DNA from: Fodinibacter sp963707895
Lineage (GTDB): Bacteria > Actinomycetota > Actinomycetes > Actinomycetales > Dermatophilaceae
Assembly (NCBI GenBank): GCA_963707895.1
Contig: CAVPRS010000011.1
Span: forward strand, 62,001-126,000
DNA length: 64,000 bases
Reading direction: 5' to 3'
Numbering within the stretch: the stretch's first letter is position 1; the number at the start of each line of letters is the position of its first letter. The position numbers were made by a program, and so were the translations under genes. Below the pieces are notes generated by a model that was not told the origin of the DNA, made no database searches, and saw only the letters and a program-made list of their open reading frames with translations. Below are positions 9,631 to 19,477 of this stretch, in pieces.

Positions 9631-10559
9631 GCGCAGCCGACGCGCCCCGGATCCCCGGGCTCGAGGTCGTGCGCCCGCTCGGCAGCGGTGGCTACGCCGA
9701 CGTCTACCTCTACGAGCAGCAGCAGCCCCGGATGCCGGTGGCCGTCAAGGTGCTCAAGCGCGAGGGGCTGACCGCCGCCATCCGCCGGCAGTTCGTCGAG
9801 GAGGCCGACACGATGGCCCGGCTCGCCGACCACCCGTACATCGTGCAGGTGTTCCGCTCCGAGCAGACCGCCGACGGGGGCGCCTACCTCGTCATGAAGT
9901 ACTACCCGCCGCCCAACCTCGCGGTGCGCTCGCGGGCCGAGCGGATGAGCGTCGAGGAGGTGCTGAGCACCGGCATCCAGCTGGCGAGCGCCGTCGAGAC
10001 CGCGCACCGGGCGGGCATCATCCACCGCGACATCAAGCCGGCCAACGTGCTCGTGAGCCAGTACGGCCAGCCCGGCCTCACCGACTTCGGCATCGCCGGG
10101 CGCGGTGGCCACGCCGAGGACGTCGACGAGGACGTCGGCGTCTCGGTGCCGTGGTCGCCGCCGGAGGTGCTCTACGGCCTGTCCAACGGCGACGCCCGCA
10201 GCGACGTCTACTCGCTGGCCGCGACCCTGTGGCACCTGCTCGTCGGGCGCTCGCCGTTCGAGCAGCCGGGTGGGGACAACTCGGCCTACGCCCTGATGCC
10301 GCGGATCCGCGCCGTGCCCGTGCCGCCCACCGGCCGGGCCGACGTGCCCGTCTCGCTCGAGCGCCTGCTGGCGCACGCGATGGCGAAGACGCCCGACTCG
10401 CGACCGCAGACGGCGCTCGACCTGGCCCGCGGGCTGCAGGCGGTCGAGCAGGAGCAGCGCCTGCCGCGCACGCCCGTCGTGGTGCTCGACGAGCAGGGCA
10501 GGAGCGCGCTGGCCGAGACGCTTCCCGGGAGCGGGCTCCCGCGTGGAGGCCGACCGTGA
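9627..10559 (+). CDS. Soluble serine/threonine protein kinase
   Basis: A 310-residue Hanks-type kinase. It has the glycine loop LGSGGYADVY (19-28), the ATP lysine Lys41 in VAVKVLK, catalytic Asp135 in HRDIKPANV, metal-binding Asp153 in TDFGIAG, and SVPWSPPEVLYG in the activation segment. The product ends soon after the kinase fold, with no transmembrane helix or PASTA repeats, unlike PknA/PknB. Sensing must therefore come from a partner, and the next gene encodes a one-helix membrane protein. GTG 9627 lies in a GTGA overlap with the FHA gene. With the PP2C at 6639 and two FHA proteins it forms a complete writer-eraser-reader set. Confidence 0.92.
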   Translation: MSAADAPRIPGLEVVRPLGSGGYADVYLYEQQQPRMPVAVKVLKREGLTAAIRRQFVEEADTMARLADHPYIVQVFRSEQTADGGAYLVMKYYPPPNLAVRSRAERMSVEEVLSTGIQLASAVETAHRAGIIHRDIKPANVLVSQYGQPGLTDFGIAGRGGHAEDVDEDVGVSVPWSPPEVLYGLSNGDARSDVYSLAATLWHLLVGRSPFEQPGGDNSAYALMPRIRAVPVPPTGRADVPVSLERLLAHAMAKTPDSRPQTALDLARGLQAVEQEQRLPRTPVVVLDEQGRSALAETLPGSGLPRGGRP

Positions 10560-11094
10560 CCGCGACCGCACCAGCGTGCGCACCCCGACCTCGCTCGCAT
10601 CGGCGGATGCCGTCCGGACGCCGTCGCCGGCCGAGGCGCCCGACGTCGACGAGGGTCCGCCGACGATCAGCGGCGGGCTCATCCTCGCGGTGGTGGGGGT
10701 GCTCGTCGTCGCCCTGGTCGGGGCGCTGGTCTGGGCACTCGGCCGTGACGACACCCCGCAGCCCTCGCCGACGGCGGCGATCCGCTCGCAGACCGCAGCC
10801 CCCACGCGTGCGGTCGACTACCCGGAGCAGCCCGCGATCGACGCCCGTCCCGCGCCCGGCGCGGTCACCTTCACCTGGAACTACGTGGGTGCGGAGGAGG
10901 GCGACTTCTACCAGCTGCGGGTCGCCGACAGCGAGGCGGCCGTCGTCGACCAGGACGTCACCACGGTGCAGGGCCGCCCCCGGCACACCGTCAAGGCCTC
11001 GGCGGGCGACCTGGTCTGCGCCCAGGTGGCCGTGTCGCGCAAGACGGGCCTGACCTCGCCGCGCTCGGCGATCCGCTGCCAGACCGCCGGCTGA
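10543..11094 (+). CDS. Single-pass membrane protein with FN3-like outer domain
   Basis: The 183-residue product begins at GTG 10543, overlapping the kinase end by 17 bases. Residues 1-43 are hydrophilic and Thr/Ser-rich, a possible phospho-acceptor tail. One hydrophobic helix follows, GGLILAVVGVLVVALVGALV (~44-66). A ~115-residue outer part is then predicted, with VTFTWNYVGAEEGDFYQLRV and VCAQVAVSRKTGLTSPRS, typical of a fibronectin type III strand pattern. Cysteines near the end may form a disulphide. Placed directly after a soluble kinase, it could serve as its membrane sensor or substrate (inference from context). No enzyme motif is seen. Confidence 0.75.
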   Translation: MEADRDRDRTSVRTPTSLASADAVRTPSPAEAPDVDEGPPTISGGLILAVVGVLVVALVGALVWALGRDDTPQPSPTAAIRSQTAAPTRAVDYPEQPAIDARPAPGAVTFTWNYVGAEEGDFYQLRVADSEAAVVDQDVTTVQGRPRHTVKASAGDLVCAQVAVSRKTGLTSPRSAIRCQTAG

Positions 11095-11124
11095 CCGGCA
11101 TCCGAGGAAAGGGAGGGACACCAC

Positions 11125-11817
11125 ATGGGAGCCACCGTCGAGTTCTGCGGCGAGGAGTTCGTCGCAGCCGAGGACCACCCGCTGACCATCGGGCGGGTGG
11201 CCGACGTCGAGATCGACGACAACCCCTACCTGCACCGGGTGTTCCTGCAGCTGCACCGTGAGCACGAGCTGTGGTGGCTCTCGAACGTCGGCTCCACGCT
11301 GACCGCCACCGTCGCCGACAAGAAGGGCCTGTTCCAGGCGTGGTTGTCGCCGGGGGCGCGGATCCCGCTGGCGCTCGAGGCGTTCACCGTGTGGTTCACG
11401 GCCGGGCCGACGACCTACGACTTCGACATCGTGCTCACCGACACCCCGTTCGTGTCGGTCGAGACCGAGGCCGAGCTCGAGCCCGAGGACTCCGGCGCCG
11501 AGACCACCGTCGGCCGGATCTCGATGACCCCCGACCAGAAGCTGCTCGTCGTCGCGCTCTGCGAGGGCTTCCTGCGCAGCTCGTACGCCGGCGCGGGCCA
11601 GATCCCGAGCTCGGCCACCGCTGCCGAGCGGCTCGGCTGGACGGTCACCAAGTTCAACCGCAAGCTCGACAACGTCTGCCAGAAGCTGGCGGATGCCGGC
11701 ACCCGCGGGCTGCACGGGGGCCCCGGAAAGCTCGCGAGCAACCGCAAGGCCCGGCTCGTCGAGCACGCCCTCTCGACCCGGATGGTCACCGAGAGCGACC
11801 TCGCCCTCCTCGACTGA
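11125..11817 (+). CDS. Degenerate FHA-like protein with C-terminal helical DNA-binding-like domain
   Basis: The start is ATG 11125 behind AAAGGGAGGG. Residues ~1-105 look like an FHA fold: LTIGRVADVEIDDNPYLHR and WWLSNVGSTLTATV. The phosphopeptide contacts (SxxH, and the Asn of GSTNGT) are missing, so pThr reading is doubtful. Residues ~130-230, MTPDQKLLVVALCEGFLRS to AERLGWTVTKFNRKLDNV, read like a helix-turn-helix of the kind that sorts or recognises DNA. An acidic linker joins the parts. It is the last gene of the FHA-kinase unit and is followed 14 bases later by the conserved hairpin repeat. Possible roles are an adaptor or a regulator of the downstream envelope operon; neither is proven. 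Confidence 0.75.
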   Translation: MGATVEFCGEEFVAAEDHPLTIGRVADVEIDDNPYLHRVFLQLHREHELWWLSNVGSTLTATVADKKGLFQAWLSPGARIPLALEAFTVWFTAGPTTYDFDIVLTDTPFVSVETEAELEPEDSGAETTVGRISMTPDQKLLVVALCEGFLRSSYAGAGQIPSSATAAERLGWTVTKFNRKLDNVCQKLADAGTRGLHGGPGKLASNRKARLVEHALSTRMVTESDLALLD

Positions 11818-11831
11818 GCGCCCACCCCTCG

Positions 11832-11879
11832 AGTCGGGTGCTGAGGTGGCTGCTCCCGCGACCACGTCAGCACCCAACT
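11832..11879. repeat. Intergenic hairpin repeat, copy A
   Basis: The arms are AGTCGGGTGCTGAGGTGG (11832-11849) and CCACGTCAGCACCCAACT (11862-11879), with 16 of 18 positions paired and a 12-base loop CTGCTCCCGCGA. Copies B (23518-23563) and C (31488-31535) share arms and, for C, the loop. It begins 14 bases after a stop codon and may end transcription. Confidence 0.8.
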
Positions 11880-11885
11880 GGGGAT

Positions 11886-11939
11886 GGGGAGCGCTCCCCT
11901 GCCATCGGCCTCGTCCTGACCCGAGGGCGCGGTTAGGCT
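11886..11939 (+). promoter_or_regulatory. Palindrome plus -10 box upstream of the Ig/FN3-MoxR operon
   Basis: GGGGAGCGCTCCCC (11886-11899) is fully palindromic. It is followed by GGTTAGGCT, with the -10 hexamer TAGGCT at 11934-11939. The distance from palindrome centre to TAGGCT is 41.5 bases here and 31.5 at 6076-6121, exactly ten bases or one helical turn apart. Confidence 0.55.
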
Positions 11940-12015
11940 GATGCCTCCGGTCGGGGAAGACGACCGGAGGCCACGCGTCCCGCACCGGGGCGCGGTCGTG
12001 CGTAGGAGGGGTGTC

Positions 12016-15000
12016 GTGGCAGGTCGGGGACCGGCGAGGCGGGTCCCCGTCGGCCGAGCCCGGCGGCGCACCGCCAGCACCCTCGCCGTGGTGCTCGTCG
12101 CCTCGGGCCTGGGCTACGCGGCCGTGGCCAGCCAGGGGACCACCGTGCACGAGGCGGCCCTCAACGACTCCGGGGTCTGGGTCAGCTCCGACGCCCAGGC
12201 CAAGTTCGCCCGCGCCAACGTGCCGATCGGCCAGCTCGACACCGGCGTGGCCACCACCGTCGCGGCCGGCAGCGGGCTCGACGTCCTCCAGGACGGTGCG
12301 GCCGTCGTCGGGGTGGGCACGGGCTCGGGGCAGCTGTTCGCCATCGACCCGCGCACCTCCACGGCCGGTGACCCGGCCGCCAGCCTGGTCACCGAACCTC
12401 CGAGACCAGGCACCTTCGCGGCCGCCCCGGTCGACCTGCGCGGCGGCACCATCGCCCTCCTCGACCGCGACAGCGGCAAGGTGTGGGCTCAGCGCGTCGA
12501 CGCGCGCGCCGGCATCAAGGGTCTCGCCGAGCTCTCCCCGTCGGCCAAGCCGGTCGCCACCATCGGAAAGCAGGGTGCGATCGCCGTCGACACCTCCGGC
12601 ACCGTGCACGCGGTCAGCGGCACCGACGGGAAGGTGACCACGGTGCCGGTCGCCGGTGCCAAGTTCGGCCGGCCGACCGTGGTCGCGACCAAGCTCCGCT
12701 CCGAGCACCCCGACCTCACCGCGGTGGGCGACACCTGGGTGGCCTACGACGCGGCGAAGGACCTCGTCTACACGGCAGCGAGCCCCGACGGCTTCGACGG
12801 GCAGGTCACCACCCCTGGCGGCCCCCGCTACGCCGCCCTGCAGCAGCCCGGCCCGGATGCCGACACCGTGGCCGTCGAGGGTCCGGAGCGCGCCCGGCTC
12901 GTGCCGCTCGACGGCGGCATCTCGCCGGGCGGGGTGGTGGTGCAGGAGCAGGTCGACCGGGTTCCCGGCGGCACGCTGGTCACCCGGCCCGTGGTGCTCG
13001 GGGGCTGCCTGCACGCTGCGTGGGCCGAGGCAGGCCGGGTGTTCTACGGAGCCAACTGCGGCCGCACGGGCGACGAGCCCACCGCGACGCTGCCCGCCGA
13101 GGGCACCGAGGAGACCCGCGACGGCGTGGCCTTCCGGGTCAACCGAGGGCTGGTCGTGCTCAACGACCTCGACAACGGCGGCGTCTGGGACCTCGACGAC
13201 AAGCCGACCAAGATCGACAACTGGGACGCCCTGGTGCCCCCGACCCGCACCGACGACGACCAGAAGAAGAAGGACGAGAACCTCGTCGACGAGGCGAGCC
13301 TGGACCAGCCGCCGAAGGCCGAGCCCGACGAGCTGGCCGTGCGACCCGGGCGCACGAGCAAGCTGCACGTGCTCGACAACGACACCGACGTCGCCGGCTC
13401 GGTGCTCTCGATCGACCAGGCCGACGTCACCCGACCCACGATGGAGGGCGTCAAGGCGACCGTCTCCGGCGACGGGCAGGCCATCGACGTCAGCGTGCCC
13501 GCCGGCACCGCCGGAAGCTCGTTCACCTTCAGCTACCGGGTCAACAACGGCAAGGTCAAGGGCAAGGGCGAGGCCAAGGTCACCGTGCGGATCGTCGCCG
13601 ACTCGGTCAACGGCGCCCCGAAGCTGCGCCAGGGCGGGGCGGCCCTCGCCGACACCGTCTACCCGGTGATCGCCGGCAAGCGCCTCTCGGTGCCGGTGCT
13701 CGCCGACTGGCGCGACCCGGAGAGCGACATCCTCGCCGCGCGCGCCGCCACCGAGGGCGGGGTCGTCGACGGCCAGGGCCGGATCACCCTGCTCGCACCG
13801 CAGAAGGTCGGCAAGCAGCAGATCCCCTACTCGGTCACCGACGGTCGCGGCGGCACCACCAAGGGGGCCGTCACCGCGCAGGTCATCGGCACGACCGACT
13901 CCAAGTTCGTGGCTCCCCGCACCCAGCCGGATGCCGTGCGCGGCGTCGTCGGCAAGCCCCTCCAGATCGAGCCGCTCGGCAACGACGTCGCCGGCGCCGA
14001 CCCGGGTGAGCCCGATGCCGTGCTGCGGCTGCGCTCCGAGGTGCGCCCGGTCGGCCCCCTCGACGTCGACACCGACCTGTCCACCGGCCAGGTCACGGTC
14101 ACCGGCACCGCCCCCGGCACCTTCGAGCTCACCTACTCGGCGCAGACCGGGGCAGGGGCGGCACCCGGGCGGGTGCGGGTCGACCTCGTGGCGCCGCCCG
14201 AGGGCGCACCGCCGGTCGCCGTGCCCGACACCGCGACCCTGCACGACCAGGCGCCGGTCATGCTCGACGTCCTCGCCAACGACTACTCGCCGAGCGGCGA
14301 CGTGCTGGTCACGGCCGCGGTGTCGGCCGACGGTGGCGACAGCTGGCTCCAGCCGTCGATCTACCAGGGCCGCTGGGTGCGCATCGAGTCGCGTGACCCG
14401 TCACCGCTCGGTGCCGGCCAAGGACGTCGTGGGGTCGTCAGGTACACCGTCAGCGACGGCAGCCAGCGCACCTCCGGCGAGGTCGACGTGCTGCAGCAGG
14501 GCCCGCTCGAGGACTCGCTGCCGCTGGTGCAGGACGACACGGCGACCGTGCGCGAGGGCGACACCGTCTCGGTTCCGGTGCTCGACAACGACACGATGGC
14601 CGACGGCATCCCGCTGCAGGTCGACCCGGCCAGCGTGAAGGTGGTGAGCAAGGGCGACGCCCAGCGGGCGTTCGCGAGCGGCAACGTCATCCGCTACGTG
14701 CCGGAGGCGCGCGGGCTGAAGGCCGAGCGCTTCGTCACGGTCGAGTACGCCGCCTACGCCGACGGGATGAAGGACCGTGCCCAGACCGCGCGGGTGCGGG
14801 TGCAGGTGGTTCCGCTGCCCTCCGCGCAGCGGGTCAACCAGGCCCCGGTGGCCCGCAGCTTCTCGGCGACCGTCACCGCCGGCGACCCGCTGACGATGAC
14901 CGTGCCGACCTTCGGGGTCGACCCCGACGGCGACAGCGTGTCGGTCACCGGCATCGTCGGCGCCGACGGCGGGGCGGTCGACCTCACCCGTGGGCGCGTC

Positions 15001-18000
15001 GTCGCGATCGGCCCGTCGACGATCCGCTACGAGGCCTTCCCGCTCGCGGCCGGCACCGAGGTGATCAGCTACGAGGTGCGCGACCGGTTCGGCGCGACCA
15101 GCCAGGCGTTCGTGCGGGTCGGGGTCGTGGCTCCCGGTGACCCGCAGCCACCGGTGGCCGTGGCCGACGAGCTGTTCGCGGCGCCGGGCAAGACGGTCAC
15201 GATCAAGCCGCTCCAGAACGACCTGATCGCGCGGGGCGACGTCGTCGACCTCGACGTCGAGTCGCTCAACGACGCGGCCACCCGCAAGGGGTGGACCCTC
15301 GACGACGACAACACCGTGACCACGAAGGTGCCCGCCGACACCTCGCGGCTGCACGAGCTGGTCTACGGCATCAGCGACGGCCTGTTCGACCCCTCCCGCG
15401 CGTCGATCCTGGTGCGCCCGGTCAAGGGCTACGTCAACGCCCCCGTCGCCCGCGACGACGTGGCGCAGCCCAAGCCCGGCGAGACCTCGACGCTGGTCGA
15501 CGCCCTCGCCAACGACACCGACGTCGACTCCGACCCCGCGACCCTGCGCATCGTCGAGCTGCTCGACCCCACGGCGCGGATCGAGGGCGGCCGGGTGCGG
15601 GTCCGCATCCTCGACCACCCGTATGCCGTGCCGTACGTCATCGAGGACGAGGACGGCGGACGGGCGATGGCCCTGATCCAGGTGCCGACGGGCGCCAACG
15701 GCCAGCCGTTCGTCGTCAGCGGCTCGCTCATCACGATGGACAAGGACTCCACCCGCACGGTCGCGCTCAACGACTACGTGAAGTCGCCGCGCGGCCGGGT
15801 CGTGTCGGTCACGGCGGCGTCCACGGTCAGCGCCTCACCCGCCGAGAACCTCGCGGTCTCGCTCGACGACAACCGCAGCCTGACCCTCACGAGCTCCGGC
15901 GGCTACGTCGGGCCGGCTGCCGTGATGCTCGAGGTCACCGACCAGGACGAGGTCGACCAGAAGGACTTCGGCACGGCCTACGTCTCGATCCCGGTGCAGG
16001 TCGGGCCCATGGTGCCGCTGCTGCGCTGCCCGTCGACCGAGGTCACCGTCATCGCCGGCGGCCTCGACCGGCTGGTCGACATCCCGACCTACTGCCACGC
16101 GTGGCTGCCCGTGGGCATGACCCTCGACGACGTGAGCTTCGAGACCGAGTGGCAGACGGAGGCCGACGCCACCGTGTCGAGCGACGGCCCCGGGGGCCGC
16201 CGGGTCACCCTGCACGCCGACGCCGATGCGACGTCGTCGCACGGGCGGCTCGCCGTGCGCACCCCCGGCCTCGACCAGCCGGTGACGATCGGGGTCTCCG
16301 TCGTCGGGGCGGGTGACGCCACGGCATCCGGCGCACTGCCACCGCCGCGACTGCGCCCGATCTCGGTCAGCGGCCTCGAGGAGGGGCAGTCCCGCACCCT
16401 CGACGTGGCCGGCTACCTCGACTCGCCGCTCGCGGACCCGACGTGCGCGATCACCGCCGCGTCGGTCGAGCAGGGCAGCGGCCTCACCGTCACCACGTCC
16501 GGATGCCGGCTGACCCTGGCCGTCGGCACCCGACCGTCGCCCACGGCATCCGTCGCCCTCGAGGTCAGCGACGGCCCGGGCCGCAGCGCGCAGGGCCGGG
16601 TGGCCGTGACCATGCTCGGCAACCCCTCGGCGCCGCGCCAGGTGCGCGCCGTCGCCGACCGGGATGCCGGCGGGCAGGCCCGGGTGTCGTGGCTGCCGCC
16701 CACCTACGACGGCGGGTCGGCGGTGTCGGGCTACACGGTGACCCACAGCGGCGGCTCCTCGGGCACGACGAAGTGCACGGCATCCCCCTGCACGATCACC
16801 GGCCTGACCAACGGCAAGGACTACACCTTCACCGTCGTCGCCGAGAACGGCGTGGGCAAGAGCCCGGCCAGCGCGCCGAGCAACACGGTGCGCCCCGACA
16901 CCCTGCCGCGGCAGGTCACCGGTGTGCGGATGGTGACCCGGGGTGACGGAAGCCTGACCATCGCGTGGGACGCCCCCGAGAACGAGGGCAGCGCCGTGCA
17001 CAAGTACGTCGTGCGGCTCACCGCCTCGACGGGGCAGAGCCGCACCGTCGACGTCACCGCGCCGAGCCGGCAGACCACCGTGAGCGGGCTCGACAACGAG
17101 GCCGAGCAGTCCGTGCAGGTGCAGGCGTGGAACGAGCTGGGCGCCGGTCCGTTCGGCCCGTCGGTGACGATGCAGTCGGCCGGCACCCCGCCCGCATTGG
17201 CCGCCCCGGCCATCGCGGCGAGCGGCCCGGGCCCGGCCCAGGACTCGGCGGGGCTGGGCATCTCGTGGGAGCAGGGCCGCCCCAACGGTCCGCCGATCAC
17301 CGGCTACACCCTCTACCGCTCGGTCGACGGCGGCCCCTGGACCGTCGTCGCCAGGACCTCGCCGTCGGTGCAGAACGCCCGTGACGTGGTGCCCTACGAC
17401 GGGCGCACCTACCGTTACGTCGCGACCGTCACCAACGGCGCCGACCTCGAGTCCCCCCAGAGCAACCCGTCGTCGTTCACGTCCAACGGCATCCCGTCGA
17501 CCCCGACGGTGTCGGCAGCGACCCCGGCATCCAACCGCGAGATCCGGCTCACCGTCGGCGTCGGCCAGCCCCGCGCGGCGTCGTTCACCGCCATCCGGTG
17601 GTCGGGCGGCGGCAAGTCGGGCACCCACGCCTGCGGCTGCGCGCCCGGCTCGCAGGTGGTGTTCTCGGTCGGACCGTTCGACACCAGCCCGACGAGGAAC
17701 TACACGATCACGGTCTGGACGGTGAACTCCGGTGGCGGGGAGTCCACCCGGGTCAACGACTCGGCGACCCCCTACGGCGACACCTTGACCCCCACCGGCT
17801 TCAACGGCAGCCGCAGCGGCGCCACCGGGGCCACCTGGTCGTGGAACCTGCCCGAGAACGGTCGGAACATCGACCAGGTGCAGCTCGACGGCGACGTCAA
17901 CGGCACCTTCGGCGGGAACAAGACCTCCCACGCGATCGACCGTGGGCCCGGCACCTACCGGCTGCGGGTGCGCGCCCACTCGGCGGCCGGCTGGTCGGGG

Positions 18001-18381
18001 TACACCGCCTTCGAGTCGGTGACCGTGCCGAACCCGACCCCCGTGGTCTACAACGTGCACAAGGGCCCCGGCTACCGGCCGCCGAACGGCAGCGGCACCT
18101 GCGCCGTGCAGGCCTGCCCCCGGGTCAACTTCGACGTGCGCGACTTCCCCAGCGGCGGCGGTGGCTGGACCGTCGGGGTCTTCAAGTCCAACGGCGCCGA
18201 GATCTACACGTCGAGCGTGCAGTTCTTCCCGAGCGCCGACGGCAGCGGCACCACCGGTGAGACCGGCAACACGAGCAACTGGCGCAGCACCGGCATCGTC
18301 GTCGCCGACGGCAACGGTCCGCTCTACGTGCGGCTGTGCCGTGGCGGCACCTGCCACCGGTCCGGTGATGTCGGATGGTGA
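12016..18381 (+). CDS. Giant Ig-like/FN3 repeat surface protein
   Basis: GTG 12016 is chosen because AGGAGG lies six bases before it; the product is about 2121 residues. An arginine-rich start and one hydrophobic helix (STLAVVLVASGLGYAAV, ~24-42) anchor it in the membrane, with the rest outside. Residues ~60-420 look like a beta-propeller or similar all-beta region. Ig/cadherin-like repeats of ~100 residues follow, each marked by a V-L-x-N-D turn (near residues 453, 752, 855, 1066, 1165). From ~1537 there are three or more FN3 domains with GYTVTHSGG, GLTNGKDYTFTVVAENG and similar. A Cys-containing C-terminal domain ends near RLCRGGTCHRSGD. It is probably a load-bearing or adhesive envelope protein. 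It heads the MoxR-DUF58-transglutaminase operon, so those proteins may install or mature it. Confidence 0.88.
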   Translation: MAGRGPARRVPVGRARRRTASTLAVVLVASGLGYAAVASQGTTVHEAALNDSGVWVSSDAQAKFARANVPIGQLDTGVATTVAAGSGLDVLQDGAAVVGVGTGSGQLFAIDPRTSTAGDPAASLVTEPPRPGTFAAAPVDLRGGTIALLDRDSGKVWAQRVDARAGIKGLAELSPSAKPVATIGKQGAIAVDTSGTVHAVSGTDGKVTTVPVAGAKFGRPTVVATKLRSEHPDLTAVGDTWVAYDAAKDLVYTAASPDGFDGQVTTPGGPRYAALQQPGPDADTVAVEGPERARLVPLDGGISPGGVVVQEQVDRVPGGTLVTRPVVLGGCLHAAWAEAGRVFYGANCGRTGDEPTATLPAEGTEETRDGVAFRVNRGLVVLNDLDNGGVWDLDDKPTKIDNWDALVPPTRTDDDQKKKDENLVDEASLDQPPKAEPDELAVRPGRTSKLHVLDNDTDVAGSVLSIDQADVTRPTMEGVKATVSGDGQAIDVSVPAGTAGSSFTFSYRVNNGKVKGKGEAKVTVRIVADSVNGAPKLRQGGAALADTVYPVIAGKRLSVPVLADWRDPESDILAARAATEGGVVDGQGRITLLAPQKVGKQQIPYSVTDGRGGTTKGAVTAQVIGTTDSKFVAPRTQPDAVRGVVGKPLQIEPLGNDVAGADPGEPDAVLRLRSEVRPVGPLDVDTDLSTGQVTVTGTAPGTFELTYSAQTGAGAAPGRVRVDLVAPPEGAPPVAVPDTATLHDQAPVMLDVLANDYSPSGDVLVTAAVSADGGDSWLQPSIYQGRWVRIESRDPSPLGAGQGRRGVVRYTVSDGSQRTSGEVDVLQQGPLEDSLPLVQDDTATVREGDTVSVPVLDNDTMADGIPLQVDPASVKVVSKGDAQRAFASGNVIRYVPEARGLKAERFVTVEYAAYADGMKDRAQTARVRVQVVPLPSAQRVNQAPVARSFSATVTAGDPLTMTVPTFGVDPDGDSVSVTGIVGADGGAVDLTRGRVVAIGPSTIRYEAFPLAAGTEVISYEVRDRFGATSQAFVRVGVVAPGDPQPPVAVADELFAAPGKTVTIKPLQNDLIARGDVVDLDVESLNDAATRKGWTLDDDNTVTTKVPADTSRLHELVYGISDGLFDPSRASILVRPVKGYVNAPVARDDVAQPKPGETSTLVDALANDTDVDSDPATLRIVELLDPTARIEGGRVRVRILDHPYAVPYVIEDEDGGRAMALIQVPTGANGQPFVVSGSLITMDKDSTRTVALNDYVKSPRGRVVSVTAASTVSASPAENLAVSLDDNRSLTLTSSGGYVGPAAVMLEVTDQDEVDQKDFGTAYVSIPVQVGPMVPLLRCPSTEVTVIAGGLDRLVDIPTYCHAWLPVGMTLDDVSFETEWQTEADATVSSDGPGGRRVTLHADADATSSHGRLAVRTPGLDQPVTIGVSVVGAGDATASGALPPPRLRPISVSGLEEGQSRTLDVAGYLDSPLADPTCAITAASVEQGSGLTVTTSGCRLTLAVGTRPSPTASVALEVSDGPGRSAQGRVAVTMLGNPSAPRQVRAVADRDAGGQARVSWLPPTYDGGSAVSGYTVTHSGGSSGTTKCTASPCTITGLTNGKDYTFTVVAENGVGKSPASAPSNTVRPDTLPRQVTGVRMVTRGDGSLTIAWDAPENEGSAVHKYVVRLTASTGQSRTVDVTAPSRQTTVSGLDNEAEQSVQVQAWNELGAGPFGPSVTMQSAGTPPALAAPAIAASGPGPAQDSAGLGISWEQGRPNGPPITGYTLYRSVDGGPWTVVARTSPSVQNARDVVPYDGRTYRYVATVTNGADLESPQSNPSSFTSNGIPSTPTVSAATPASNREIRLTVGVGQPRAASFTAIRWSGGGKSGTHACGCAPGSQVVFSVGPFDTSPTRNYTITVWTVNSGGGESTRVNDSATPYGDTLTPTGFNGSRSGATGATWSWNLPENGRNIDQVQLDGDVNGTFGGNKTSHAIDRGPGTYRLRVRAHSAAGWSGYTAFESVTVPNPTPVVYNVHKGPGYRPPNGSGTCAVQACPRVNFDVRDFPSGGGGWTVGVFKSNGAEIYTSSVQFFPSADGSGTTGETGNTSNWRSTGIVVADGNGPLYVRLCRGGTCHRSGDVGW

Positions 18382-18505
18382 CCACCCGCCGCCGCCCGCC
18401 CCACTGGCCGGCCCAGTGGGCGGCCAAGTGGTCGGCCGCCCCGTTCCGGCCGACCACGACGGCCCCACCCACCCCGACGACCTCGCCCCCGGAAGGACAC
18501 CCCGC

Positions 18506-18509
<4 letters not shown>
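18378..18509 (+). CDS. Candidate 43-residue Trp/Pro-rich coupling peptide
   Basis: GTG 18378 overlaps the TGA of the giant protein (GTGA), and its own TGA at 18507-18509 overlaps the ATG of the MoxR gene (ATGA). The frame is open over the whole gap and encodes a basic, then proline/threonine-rich peptide with three evenly spaced Trp (HWPAQWAAKWSAAPF). It may be a real small protein or simply a device that carries ribosomes from one gene to the next. A GGAAGGAC ribosome site for MoxR lies inside it, so MoxR could also start independently. Confidence 0.4.

Positions 18510-19473
<964 letters not shown>

Positions 19474-19477
<4 letters not shown>

Noticed and set aside
10078..14244. A 1388-codon open frame on the minus strand
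   Set aside because: It lies antisense to the kinase, FHA and giant Ig/FN3 genes. Its product is low-complexity Arg/Gly/Asp/Val sequence typical of a GC-rich shadow frame, with no recognisable domain.
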